Shown here: in pieces, positions 8,865 through 15,551 of the stretch | Position numbering within the stretch: position 1 is the first letter of the stretch | Layout: every line of letters starts with the position of its first letter | NCBI RefSeq assembly: GCF_900141915.1 | Contig: NZ_FQZG01000033.1 | Coordinates: 1-40,909, forward strand | From: Tessaracoccus bendigoensis DSM 12906 | GTDB taxonomy: Bacteria; Actinomycetota; Actinomycetes; Propionibacteriales; Propionibacteriaceae | DNA length: 40,909 nucleotides | Direction: 5' to 3' | Notes under the pieces: generated by a model | Seen by the model: the letters and a program-made list of their open reading frames with translations, nothing else | Database searches by the model: none | What the model was told of the DNA's origin: nothing | Program-made: the position numbers and the translations under genes

Positions 8865-9997
8865 GCGGAGCCCCGGAGATGCGCCCCCGCGGGGGTGTAG
8901 ATGACGCCGTCCACGCTCAGGGTGGCCGCCGGCTCCACCGTCACCCACCCGTCGACCCCACGCACGAAGGAGCCAATCTCAGCAACTCTCCGGCGACCGT
9001 CCGCTCCCCGTGTGACGTGGATCACAAGCCGTAAGGCTGAAGCCACCTGGGCGTGGCAGGCGTCGCGTGACATGCCTCCCAGCGCGGCGAGGGCCTCCAG
9101 CCGCGCCATCACGTCGCCGGTGGAGTTGGCGTGTACGGTGCCGCATCCGCCTTCGTGACCAGTGTTGAGCGCGGTGAGGAGGTCTGCGATCTCAGGGCCT
9201 CGGACCTCGCCGAGCACGACCCGGTCGGGCCTCATCCGGAGAGCCTGACGGACAAGCGTGGTCAGCGTGATCGCGCCTGTACCCTCCGCATTTGCTGGTC
9301 GACCCTCGAGACGTACGCAGTGTGGGTGCTCGGGCACCAGTTCGCGGGCGTCTTCCACCAGCACGATGCGTTCCCCCGGTGGCACCAGCGCCAGCAGCGC
9401 CGCAAGCAGCGTGGTCTTGCCGCTACCGGTGCCGCCGGTGATCAGAAACGGCTCCTTCCTTGCGACGATACCTGCCAGAAGCGCGGCTCCCTCTGCCGAG
9501 AGCGACCCCGCTTCGATGAGGTCGCCGAGTGCGAAGCTTCGTCTGGCTGGCACCCGCAGCGAGAGGCACGTGCCGGGCTCCGCCACCGGTGCCAGGACCG
9601 CGTGCAGCCGGGCACCTCCTGGGAGGCGACCGTCCACGAAGGGGGATGCGTCGTCCAGCCGTCGACCGGCCGCTGCGGCCAGCCTGATCGCGAGCCTACG
9701 CACCTGTTCATCATCGACGAAGGTGAGCGGGGCCCGCTCCAACCCGCTGCCACGGTCGACGAATACCTGCCCGGGCCCGTTGACAACCACATCGGACACG
9801 TCGGGTTCGTTCAGCAACTCCTCCAACGGCCCGGCGCCGGTGCTGCCGCGCCGCAATTCCGCGAGGGTCTCACGGATGAGCGCGTCGGTGAGCACAACAC
9901 CCTGAGCCCGCAGTGCGGCGGCGACATCCAGCGGGCTGAAGGGTCTCCCCAGTGACGCCAGGTCGGTGCGGAGCTCATCGAGGACGACCTCAGGCAT
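8861..9997 (-). CDS. tadA: TadA/CpaF-family secretion ATPase
   Basis: This hexameric type II/IV secretion ATPase of 378 residues powers pilus assembly from the cytoplasm. Walker A is GGTGSGKTT (about 188-196). The Asp box and Walker B follow (RIVLVEDARELVPEHPH, then RPDRVVLGEVRGPEIADLL), and a His box (GHEGGCGTVHAN) is present. The N-terminal domain contains VVNGPGQVFVDRGSG, typical of CpaF. The start at 9997 (MPEVVLDEL) is chosen because longer readings add a cysteine/arginine-rich non-homologous leader. It overlaps the CpaE-like gene by 8 bp. It is the Rv3659c equivalent. Confidence 0.9.
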   Translation of the reverse strand: MPEVVLDELRTDLASLGRPFSPLDVAAALRAQGVVLTDALIRETLAELRRGSTGAGPLEELLNEPDVSDVVVNGPGQVFVDRGSGLERAPLTFVDDEQVRRLAIRLAAAAGRRLDDASPFVDGRLPGGARLHAVLAPVAEPGTCLSLRVPARRSFALGDLIEAGSLSAEGAALLAGIVARKEPFLITGGTGSGKTTLLAALLALVPPGERIVLVEDARELVPEHPHCVRLEGRPANAEGTGAITLTTLVRQALRMRPDRVVLGEVRGPEIADLLTALNTGHEGGCGTVHANSTGDVMARLEALAALGGMSRDACHAQVASALRLVIHVTRGADGRRRVAEIGSFVRGVDGWVTVEPAATLSVDGVIYTPAGAHLRGSA

Positions 9998-10982
9998 CGC
10001 GCAGGCACCTCCACAACGACGAGGCGTCCCGCTTGAGCCGCCTGGCCGGCCCTGGCACCGGAGGCATCCCCAACTCGGCCAGCCGGGGCACCGCCTTGTC
10101 GTGACCGACCGCACCCATCAGCTCGAGGCCGAGGGTGCGGGCCACCACCTCAGGCGGGATCCGACGGCCCGGGCCGGACCGCACCACCATGCCGGTCACT
10201 TTCGGCCCCGCCATCTGCGCCGCCGCGACAGAACGCACGTCGGCCCCGACCACCAGCACCGAAAGGTCGGCCATGACCGGTACCGGCCCTCTACCCGCGT
10301 CGATCAGGGTGAGCGCCGCCGATCGTGCCAGGGCCGCGAGCACAACCCGGGTGGCCTCGTCTGTAGGCGGTGGGTCGTCGCCTCGGCCGTGGGAGAGGAA
10401 GGCGGCTCCCCCGACCTGGGGCAGCTCGGACGTGAGGTCGCCCAGCTCCCCCCGGGACCGCGCCAGATCGGGCCAGCGGACACCGTCGGACGTCTCGGCC
10501 CCGACCACCAGATCGATTCCGCCGCTGGCCGGAGCAAGATCCACAGCCACGACATCTTCGCCGGCCTTCGCCCCGATCAGCGCAACCGCTGACACCAGGG
10601 TGCTCACCCCCAGGCCACCGGAGGCGCCCAGCAGCGCGACGATGCGGCCCATCTGAGGTGTTGTCTGCCCCGCCCGCGAGATGACCGTGGCCAGGTGCCC
10701 GGCGCCGTCCGGCAGCGGGATCACCGGGATGCCCAGCTCTGCAGAACAGCGCGTCAACTCCTCCGAGGAGGTGCCGACGACGAACGCCTCGCCTGGACGG
10801 ACAGGCCCCCAACGCGTCGCGCTGTCCGCCCCGAGCAGGCGCACTGCGGCCCCTGCCCACCCGGAGTCGAGCCCAGCGGCATCAGAGACGATGCGTAGGT
10901 CGACCTGCAACGCGGCGGCGCAGACCTGAACGGCCTCGATCACAAACGGATCCCGGGTACAGAGGAGAGCGTGTGGTGTCAT
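9990..10982 (-). CDS. CpaE-like (Ssd-type) MinD/ParA-fold protein
   Basis: A 330-residue MinD/ParA-superfamily protein that heads the Tad operon and probably positions or regulates the apparatus at the membrane. The nucleotide loop is GASGGLGVST (about 119-128). The usual lysines of the deviant Walker A (KGGxGKT) are replaced, a feature known in this actinobacterial CpaE homologue group (Rv3660c, ssd). A receiver-like domain without an obvious phosphoacceptor set occupies the first 110 residues. The start codon is ATG at 10982. The 104-bp gap to the divergent methyltransferase-like gene must hold both promoters. Confidence 0.8.
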   Translation of the reverse strand: MTPHALLCTRDPFVIEAVQVCAAALQVDLRIVSDAAGLDSGWAGAAVRLLGADSATRWGPVRPGEAFVVGTSSEELTRCSAELGIPVIPLPDGAGHLATVISRAGQTTPQMGRIVALLGASGGLGVSTLVSAVALIGAKAGEDVVAVDLAPASGGIDLVVGAETSDGVRWPDLARSRGELGDLTSELPQVGGAAFLSHGRGDDPPPTDEATRVVLAALARSAALTLIDAGRGPVPVMADLSVLVVGADVRSVAAAQMAGPKVTGMVVRSGPGRRIPPEVVARTLGLELMGAVGHDKAVPRLAELGMPPVPGPARRLKRDASSLWRCLRDA

Positions 10983-11074
10983 GCCCTATCTATCCGACGC
11001 TGCGGCCGCAATATCACATCCTCGTTGGAACCTGTGCACAACTCGACGCACTCCGAGACCCCTCAGGAGTTGGT

Positions 11075-11080
11075 TAGGCT
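11075..11080 (+). promoter_or_regulatory. -10 box for the methyltransferase-like gene
   Basis: TAGGCT fits the actinobacterial TANNNT consensus and lies 6 nt upstream of the GTG at 11087, placing the transcription start at or next to that codon. I see no convincing -35. Confidence 0.4.
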
Positions 11081-11086
11081 AGGTGG

Positions 11087-11854
11087 GTGAACCCGACCGG
11101 GAAGGAACCCATGACGCGCGCCACCATCCCATCCGACGCTATCGAGTGGCTGTCGGCGTGGAGAGGCGTTCGGGCTCTGGTGTTGGCCGAGGACGCCGCC
11201 TGGCCGCGGCGTCTGGATCGCGCTGGGCACCACATCTTCGTGATGAGTGACGACCCCGACCTTGCCGCACAGCTGAACCCGCTGCCCCGGATCAACGCGT
11301 TCGTCGCACGCCCCGAGGCAATCCCCACCGACCCCTTCCAGTTCGAGGTCGTCTTCGTCCACCAGCGGCTGCACCGTTTCGATCTTTCCCAGGCACTTCC
11401 GCAGATCGCACGTGTGCTGCGGCCGGGAGGCTGCCTCAGCGCCTCATACCTGATCCGCGATGACTCAGTTCCCTGGGTCCGTCGGCTCGCCGCTCTGCTC
11501 CGCCGCTTCGACCCGATGGCGATGAAGGGCAACTACGGCAATGACAGCCTCGCGGCGCTGAAGGAGAGCCGCTACTTCCCGGAGACCGAGGAACGTGCCT
11601 TCCGGGTCTGGCAGAGCGTGAGTCATGAGGATCTCCTGAACCTGGTGCGAAGGCAGCCCCTTGCCGCGAACCTGGACGAAACGCAGCTCAGCGCGCTGCT
11701 GCGGCAGGTCAGCGAACTTTTCGACAGCGCCGTCCGGCCGGGCGAGAGCCTGCGGCTGCCTTTCCAGCTCATCTGCTGCCGCGCGTGGGTCAACCATGAG
11801 GGGCTGACGGCCACTGTGGCGCTCCCGGAGAGTGCACTGTCCATCCCCCTTTGA
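11087..11854 (+). CDS. Putative class I SAM-dependent methyltransferase-like protein
   Basis: This is a 255-residue cytoplasmic protein. The middle reads FEVVFVHQRLHRFD, then IARVLRPGGCLSASYLIRDDSVPW, which matches the strand 4 to strand 5 region of class I methyltransferases (LRPGG post-motif III). The glycine-rich motif I is not recognisable: the expected place reads RALVLAEDAAWPRRLDRAG. SAM binding is therefore uncertain. Two starts are possible. The GTG at 11087 has TAGGCT 6 nt upstream (leaderless), and the ATG at 11111 follows GGGAAGGAA at short spacing. It is divergent from the CpaE-like gene. No substrate can be proposed. Confidence 0.6.
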   Translation: MNPTGKEPMTRATIPSDAIEWLSAWRGVRALVLAEDAAWPRRLDRAGHHIFVMSDDPDLAAQLNPLPRINAFVARPEAIPTDPFQFEVVFVHQRLHRFDLSQALPQIARVLRPGGCLSASYLIRDDSVPWVRRLAALLRRFDPMAMKGNYGNDSLAALKESRYFPETEERAFRVWQSVSHEDLLNLVRRQPLAANLDETQLSALLRQVSELFDSAVRPGESLRLPFQLICCRAWVNHEGLTATVALPESALSIPL

Positions 11855-11939
11855 CCCGACGGCCCCGGTGGCAGTGGCCCAACCGTGCTCGGCGCCTGCC
11901 GATACATTGCGGCTAAGCTGACTCTGCGGAAGGAGAGCC

Positions 11940-12425
11940 ATGCCAATCGAGCAACGCCACCCCCTGGTGGAGATCAAGGACACCGTCGCCGAGTTCGTCT
12001 CCAAGGAGACAGAGCTTGCGGCCGCCGAGCTGAAGCCCAGCGCGAAGGCCGCAGGTATCGGTGCAGGCTTCTTCGCGGGCGCCGCGGTGTTCGTGTTTCA
12101 TGCCCTCTGGATGCTCGTCATCCTGATCGCCTTGTCCATCGGGCTCCTGCTGTATGCCGTCACCCCGATGGGGCCGTGGGGTTCGTTCACGCTAGGTTTC
12201 CTGGCGTCGGTGCTTATCTCATTGCTGATCGCCGGGGTCCTGTTCACTCTCGGTCGAGGCAAGTTCTCGCAGGTGAAGAAGCCCGAGGCGACCATCACCG
12301 AAGCGAAGGCGACCCTCGACGCCGTCGTCGATGCGATCACTTCGAGGGGCAAGGGGTCTGCGGTGGAAACCAAGCCGTCCCACCGGCCCAGCTTCCGCGC
12401 CCCGGACGATGGCCAGGTCGCCTGA
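11940..12425 (+). CDS. Actinobacterial holin-like membrane protein (phage holin 3_6 superfamily)
   Basis: This 161-residue protein starts with an amphipathic helix (LVEIKDTVAEFVSKETELAAAELKP-like), has hydrophobic segments at about 39-73 and 82-104, and ends in a charged cytoplasmic tail. It matches the actinobacterial putative holin family (PF07332-like). Members occur widely on chromosomes away from prophages and their function is not settled, so the holin name should not be read as phage origin. GGAAGGAG precedes the ATG, and TAAGCT about 25 nt upstream is a plausible -10. Confidence 0.7.
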   Translation: MPIEQRHPLVEIKDTVAEFVSKETELAAAELKPSAKAAGIGAGFFAGAAVFVFHALWMLVILIALSIGLLLYAVTPMGPWGSFTLGFLASVLISLLIAGVLFTLGRGKFSQVKKPEATITEAKATLDAVVDAITSRGKGSAVETKPSHRPSFRAPDDGQVA

Positions 12426-12494
12426 CCGCATCACCGGCGCGTCGGCGTCTGGATCGGGTGGCCGGGACGCCGCTCCAACTGGCAGGCTAGGGCC

Positions 12495-12653
12495 ATGACC
12501 AAATGGGAATACTTCGTCGCCCCGATCCTGTCCCACGTTGCGCAGCAGTTGCTCAACAACTTCGGTTCGGAGGGCTGGGAGCTGATCCAACTCGCCCCCG
12601 GCCCGAACCCCGACACGCTCGTCGGCTACTTCAAGCGTCCGTCCGCATCCTGA
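12495..12653 (+). CDS. DUF4177-like small protein
   Basis: This 52-residue protein begins MTKWEYFVAPI and contains NNFGSEGWELIQLAPG, the characteristic WEY...GxEGWELV pattern of DUF4177. The function is unknown. Its stop shares a base with the RidA start (TGATG), and the same DUF4177-RidA pairing exists in M. tuberculosis (Rv3678A-Rv3678c), which supports the small gene being real. Only a short AGGG precedes the ATG. Confidence 0.75.
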   Translation: MTKWEYFVAPILSHVAQQLLNNFGSEGWELIQLAPGPNPDTLVGYFKRPSAS

Positions 12654-13108
12654 TGACGGCCTCGCAGCGGCTCGCCGAGCTCGGAATCGAGCTACCTCCG
12701 GTGGCCGCCCCGGTCGCCGCCTACGTGCCTGCCACCCGCGTCGGCGACCAGATCTGGACCTCCGGCCAGCTGCCTTTCGCCGACGGCGTCCTCACCGCGA
12801 CCGGCAAGGTGGGCGACGCCGTCGCCCAGGATCTGGGGACGGAGGCGGCGCGGGTTGCCGCCCTGAACGCGGTGGCGGCTGCGGCAGCCGTCGCAGGAGG
12901 GGTCGACCGGATCCGACGCGTCGTCAAGGTGGTGGTATTCGTGGCGAGCGCCCCGGGGTTCACGGGTCAACCCGCCGTCGCCAACGGCGCATCGCTGCTT
13001 CTCGGAGAGATTTTCGGTGAGCAGGGCACGCACGTGCGAAGCGCCGTCGGGGTCGCCGTGCTCCCCCTCGATGCACCCGTCGAGGTTGAGCTGATCGTCG
13101 AGGCCTGA
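12653..13108 (+). CDS. RidA (YjgF/YER057c/UK114) family protein
   Basis: This 151-residue RidA-fold protein belongs to a trimeric family that hydrolyses reactive enamines/imines made by PLP enzymes. It shows the family pattern GDQIWTSGQLPFADG near residue 30 and RSAVGVAVLPLDAPVEVELIVEA at the C-terminus. The canonical catalytic Arg of the archetypal RidA sits in a RxxVGVxxLP-like motif, and the Arg of RSAVGV occupies the corresponding place. The gene overlaps DUF4177 upstream and nth downstream (TGATG at both junctions), giving a tightly coupled three-gene unit. Subfamily assignment (true RidA versus Rid4-7) needs a tree. Confidence 0.85.
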   Translation: MTASQRLAELGIELPPVAAPVAAYVPATRVGDQIWTSGQLPFADGVLTATGKVGDAVAQDLGTEAARVAALNAVAAAAAVAGGVDRIRRVVKVVVFVASAPGFTGQPAVANGASLLLGEIFGEQGTHVRSAVGVAVLPLDAPVEVELIVEA

Positions 13109-13779
13109 TGGGCCAACCCGAGGCGATCAATGAGGCGCTGGCCGGTCAGTATCCACAGGCCCGCGCCGAGCTGGACTTCCGCTCGCCGTTCGAGCTGTTG
13201 ATCGCCACGGTGTTGTCGGCCCAGTCGACCGACCGGCGTGTCAACTCGGTCACGCCTGAGCTCTTCCGGCGCTACCCGACCCCGCTCGACCTGGCCGGGG
13301 CCGAGGCGTCCGACGTCGAGGCGATCATCCAGCCGGTCGGTTTCTACCGCAACAAGACCACGGCCATCATCGGGCTGTCGCGCAGGCTCGTGGACCAGTT
13401 CGACGGGGCCGTGCCTGCAACCCTCGATGAATTGGTGACGCTCCCTGGTGTCGGCCGAAAGACGGCCAACGTCGTCCTCGGCAACGCGTTCGGCGTACCA
13501 GGCATCACCCCGGACACCCACCTGATCCGGCTGGCCAACCGGTTCGGCTGGGTTGACAACACCAAGCCGGACACGGTTGAGAGGGCGGTAGGAGCTCTGT
13601 TCCCGCCATCGGAGTGGGTGATGGTGTGCCATCGCGTCATCTGGCACGGCCGCCGCTGTTGCCACGCACGACGTCCAGCATGTGGCGCCTGCGTCATCTA
13701 CGATCTCTGCCCGAGCAGGGACATCGGAGAGCAGGACCGGGTAAAGGCCGCGGCGCTCATCCGGGAGCCCCGCGCCTGA
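13108..13779 (+). CDS. nth: Endonuclease III (DNA glycosylase/AP lyase)
   Basis: This base-excision repair enzyme removes oxidised pyrimidines and nicks AP sites. At 223 residues it has the expected length. The helix-hairpin-helix LPGVGRKTANVVL carries catalytic Lys118, and TPDTHLIRLANR carries catalytic Asp136. The [4Fe-4S] motif is C-x6-C-x2-C-x5-C near the C-terminus (CHARRPACGACVIYDLC). The N-terminal ATVLSAQSTDRRVN is the family signature. Its ATG overlaps the RidA stop. Compared with the M. tuberculosis order, the MBL-fold and CRP-like genes between ridA and nth are absent here. Confidence 0.95.
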   Translation: MGQPEAINEALAGQYPQARAELDFRSPFELLIATVLSAQSTDRRVNSVTPELFRRYPTPLDLAGAEASDVEAIIQPVGFYRNKTTAIIGLSRRLVDQFDGAVPATLDELVTLPGVGRKTANVVLGNAFGVPGITPDTHLIRLANRFGWVDNTKPDTVERAVGALFPPSEWVMVCHRVIWHGRRCCHARRPACGACVIYDLCPSRDIGEQDRVKAAALIREPRA

Positions 13780-13797
13780 CGGGTATGCTCGTTCGCG

Positions 13798-14406
13798 ATG
13801 AGAATCAGAAGGATGACAGGAGTCGCGGCGGCCCTCATGCTGCTGGCCGCCTGTTCCACCTCCACTTCTGGTGTGAGTGCACCGGCTCCCACCGCCTCGT
13901 CCACCTCACCTGCCGATCTTGAGGCCCTACGAATCAAGTTCGGGCTGCCGGACTGCCCCGTCACCGACCCTGAAGCAGCCCAGATCGAAGACGGGCTGCC
14001 GCAGACTGCATTGCCCTGCCTCGGCAGCGACAAGGTCGTCAATCTGGCCGGGTTGCCACGCACGCCCACGATCATCAACTTCTGGGCGCAGTGGTGCGCC
14101 CCGTGTCGCGCCGAGTCGCCGTTCCTGCGAGGGGCCCTGTCGAAACTCGACGGCGTGAGTTTCATCGGCGTCAACTACAACGACCCGTTGCCGGACTGGG
14201 CGTTGGAGTTCGCCAGCGTGGCCGGTTGGGACTATCCGCACGTCATGGACCAGGACAAGCAGCTCAGGGCCCCCATGCAGGTACCGGGCATCCCGACCAC
14301 CTATTTCGTCGCCGCCGACGGCACTATCGCAGGCGTCCATGCCGGCGAGCTCACGTCGGAGCAGCAACTGCTCGACCTGGCCGAACAGTATCTCGGGAGC
14401 AACTGA
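13798..14406 (+). CDS. TlpA-like thioredoxin-fold lipoprotein
   Basis: This is an exported, membrane-anchored thiol-disulfide oxidoreductase. A lipobox LLAAC places the lipidated cysteine at residue 19. A Ser/Thr/Pro-rich linker leads to a thioredoxin domain with the CxxC active site CAPC (100-103) in INFWAQWCAPCRAESPF. The cis-proline loop is VPGIPTTYF. TATGCT 8 nt before the ATG and no Shine-Dalgarno suggest a leaderless or near-leaderless start. It sits after nth and before a Nudix gene, as in M. tuberculosis (Rv3673c). Confidence 0.88.
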   Translation: MRIRRMTGVAAALMLLAACSTSTSGVSAPAPTASSTSPADLEALRIKFGLPDCPVTDPEAAQIEDGLPQTALPCLGSDKVVNLAGLPRTPTIINFWAQWCAPCRAESPFLRGALSKLDGVSFIGVNYNDPLPDWALEFASVAGWDYPHVMDQDKQLRAPMQVPGIPTTYFVAADGTIAGVHAGELTSEQQLLDLAEQYLGSN

Positions 14407-14444
14407 TCATTCATGGCTTGGCTACGACGTACCGCGGGGGTGTC

Positions 14445-15080
14445 ATGACCCCCGGCCCGGTTTTCGACCCACTCATCGAGGCACTCTCGGCTCGACCTAC
14501 CCGGCGTATCGCCGACGAGGAGCGCACGCCACGCGGTGAACGAGCCGCCGCCGTGCTGATGCTCTTCACCGACACCCCCGACCCCGCCCTCACGTTCGTC
14601 ACCCGCGCCGAGACCCTCCGCAGGCACGCCGGTCAGATCGCGCTTCCCGGCGGAAGGGTGGATCCCGGAGACCTGGGGCGGGCCGACACCGCCCTGCGGG
14701 AGGCAAACGAGGAAATCGGCCTCCTGAGGAGCGGCGTCGCGATCTTCGGCGAGTTGCCTCCCCTGTGGGTCCCGGCGTCAGGCTACGACGTGACGACGGT
14801 GTTAGCTGCCTGGGACGGCCACCAGCGGCTGCACCCCGTCGACCCGGCAGAGACCGGGGCCGTACACCAGTACCCGGTCTCGCAGCTGGCCTCAAACGAG
14901 GTGCGGGTCACCGGGAGACATCCGAGCGGCTTCCGCGGGCCCGCCTTCGCGCTCGGCGACCAGTTCATCTGGGGTCTCACGGCGCTTCTCGTGGACTGGG
15001 TGCTTGAGTTGGCAGGCTGGCGTCAGCCGTGGGACGAAGACCGCATCGTCGACGTCCCGAAACGCTTCATGCGTGACTGA
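14445..15080 (+). CDS. CoA-pyrophosphatase-type Nudix hydrolase
   Basis: This 211-residue Nudix enzyme likely hydrolyses CoA or related diphosphates. The UPF0035/CoA signature LRRHAGQIALPGGRVD (58-73) directly precedes the Nudix box core ALREANEEIGL (about 83-93), whose glutamates bind the metal. The ATG at 14445 is the first plausible start; the upstream open frame merely continues antisense-like sequence. It is 38 bp downstream of the TlpA-like gene and convergent with whiB, 11 bp away. The pair nth-TlpA-Nudix is conserved with Rv3674c-Rv3672c. Confidence 0.88.
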   Translation: MTPGPVFDPLIEALSARPTRRIADEERTPRGERAAAVLMLFTDTPDPALTFVTRAETLRRHAGQIALPGGRVDPGDLGRADTALREANEEIGLLRSGVAIFGELPPLWVPASGYDVTTVLAAWDGHQRLHPVDPAETGAVHQYPVSQLASNEVRVTGRHPSGFRGPAFALGDQFIWGLTALLVDWVLELAGWRQPWDEDRIVDVPKRFMRD

Positions 15081-15091
15081 CCCGGACGACC

Positions 15092-15406
15092 TCAGCGGAT
15101 CCGGTTGGCGGGAAACATCGTGATCGGGGCACCCGCAGTGTCGGTGAAGGTCACCAGGACGTCATGCCACGATTCGATGTCCGGCCTGGAGCGCAGCAAG
15201 GCCCGGCGTTCCCGCTCGGTCATGCCTCCCCAGACACCCCATTCGATCTGGTTGTCGAGGGCCTCAGCCAGGCACTCCGAGCGTACCGGGCACCCGACAC
15301 AGACCGATCGGGCACGTTTCTGGTCTTTTCCTTCAGGGAAGAGCTCGTCGGCCAATTCTCGACACTTGGCCCGCAGCGTCCATTCGCTGGCTTCTGCAAG
15401 AGACAT
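15092..15406 (-). CDS. WhiB-family Fe-S regulator (WhiB4-like by position)
   Basis: This 104-residue protein has the four WhiB cysteines (C15, C36, C39, C45; C-x20-C-x2-C-x5-C), which bind a [4Fe-4S] cluster. The GVWGGMTERERR turn follows (57-68), and a C-terminal basic stretch (RRALLRSRPD) could contact DNA. WhiB proteins sense redox/NO and regulate transcription with the primary sigma factor. Being divergent from ponA2, as Rv3681c (whiB4) is from Rv3682, it is probably the WhiB4 orthologue. GGAGGG precedes the ATG. The C-terminal tail (ESWHDVLVTFTDTAGAP...) is longer than in minimal WhiB proteins. Confidence 0.9.
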   Translation of the reverse strand: MSLAEASEWTLRAKCRELADELFPEGKDQKRARSVCVGCPVRSECLAEALDNQIEWGVWGGMTERERRALLRSRPDIESWHDVLVTFTDTAGAPITMFPANRIR

Positions 15407-15538
15407 GTGCTGCCCTCCTTCGCGCAGATCCGTCAGTAACTAGACGCTAGCGCATCGGGCGCTCACAGCAACAGGGGTAATCCGACCCCAGATTCTCCGC
15501 GCAGGTTTGCCGAATGGGGCTTCTTGGGCCTAGTCACG

Positions 15539-15544
15539 TAAGCT
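15539..15544 (+). promoter_or_regulatory. -10 box of ponA2-like gene
   Basis: TAAGCT ends 7 nt before the ATG at 15552 and no Shine-Dalgarno is visible, indicating a leaderless transcript. Confidence 0.45.
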
Positions 15545-15551
15545 GAGCGTC

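Noticed and set aside
11940-12425. Prophage marker (holin)
   Set aside because: The family is widespread on actinobacterial chromosomes and no other phage gene lies nearby, so the holin-like name does not indicate a prophage here.
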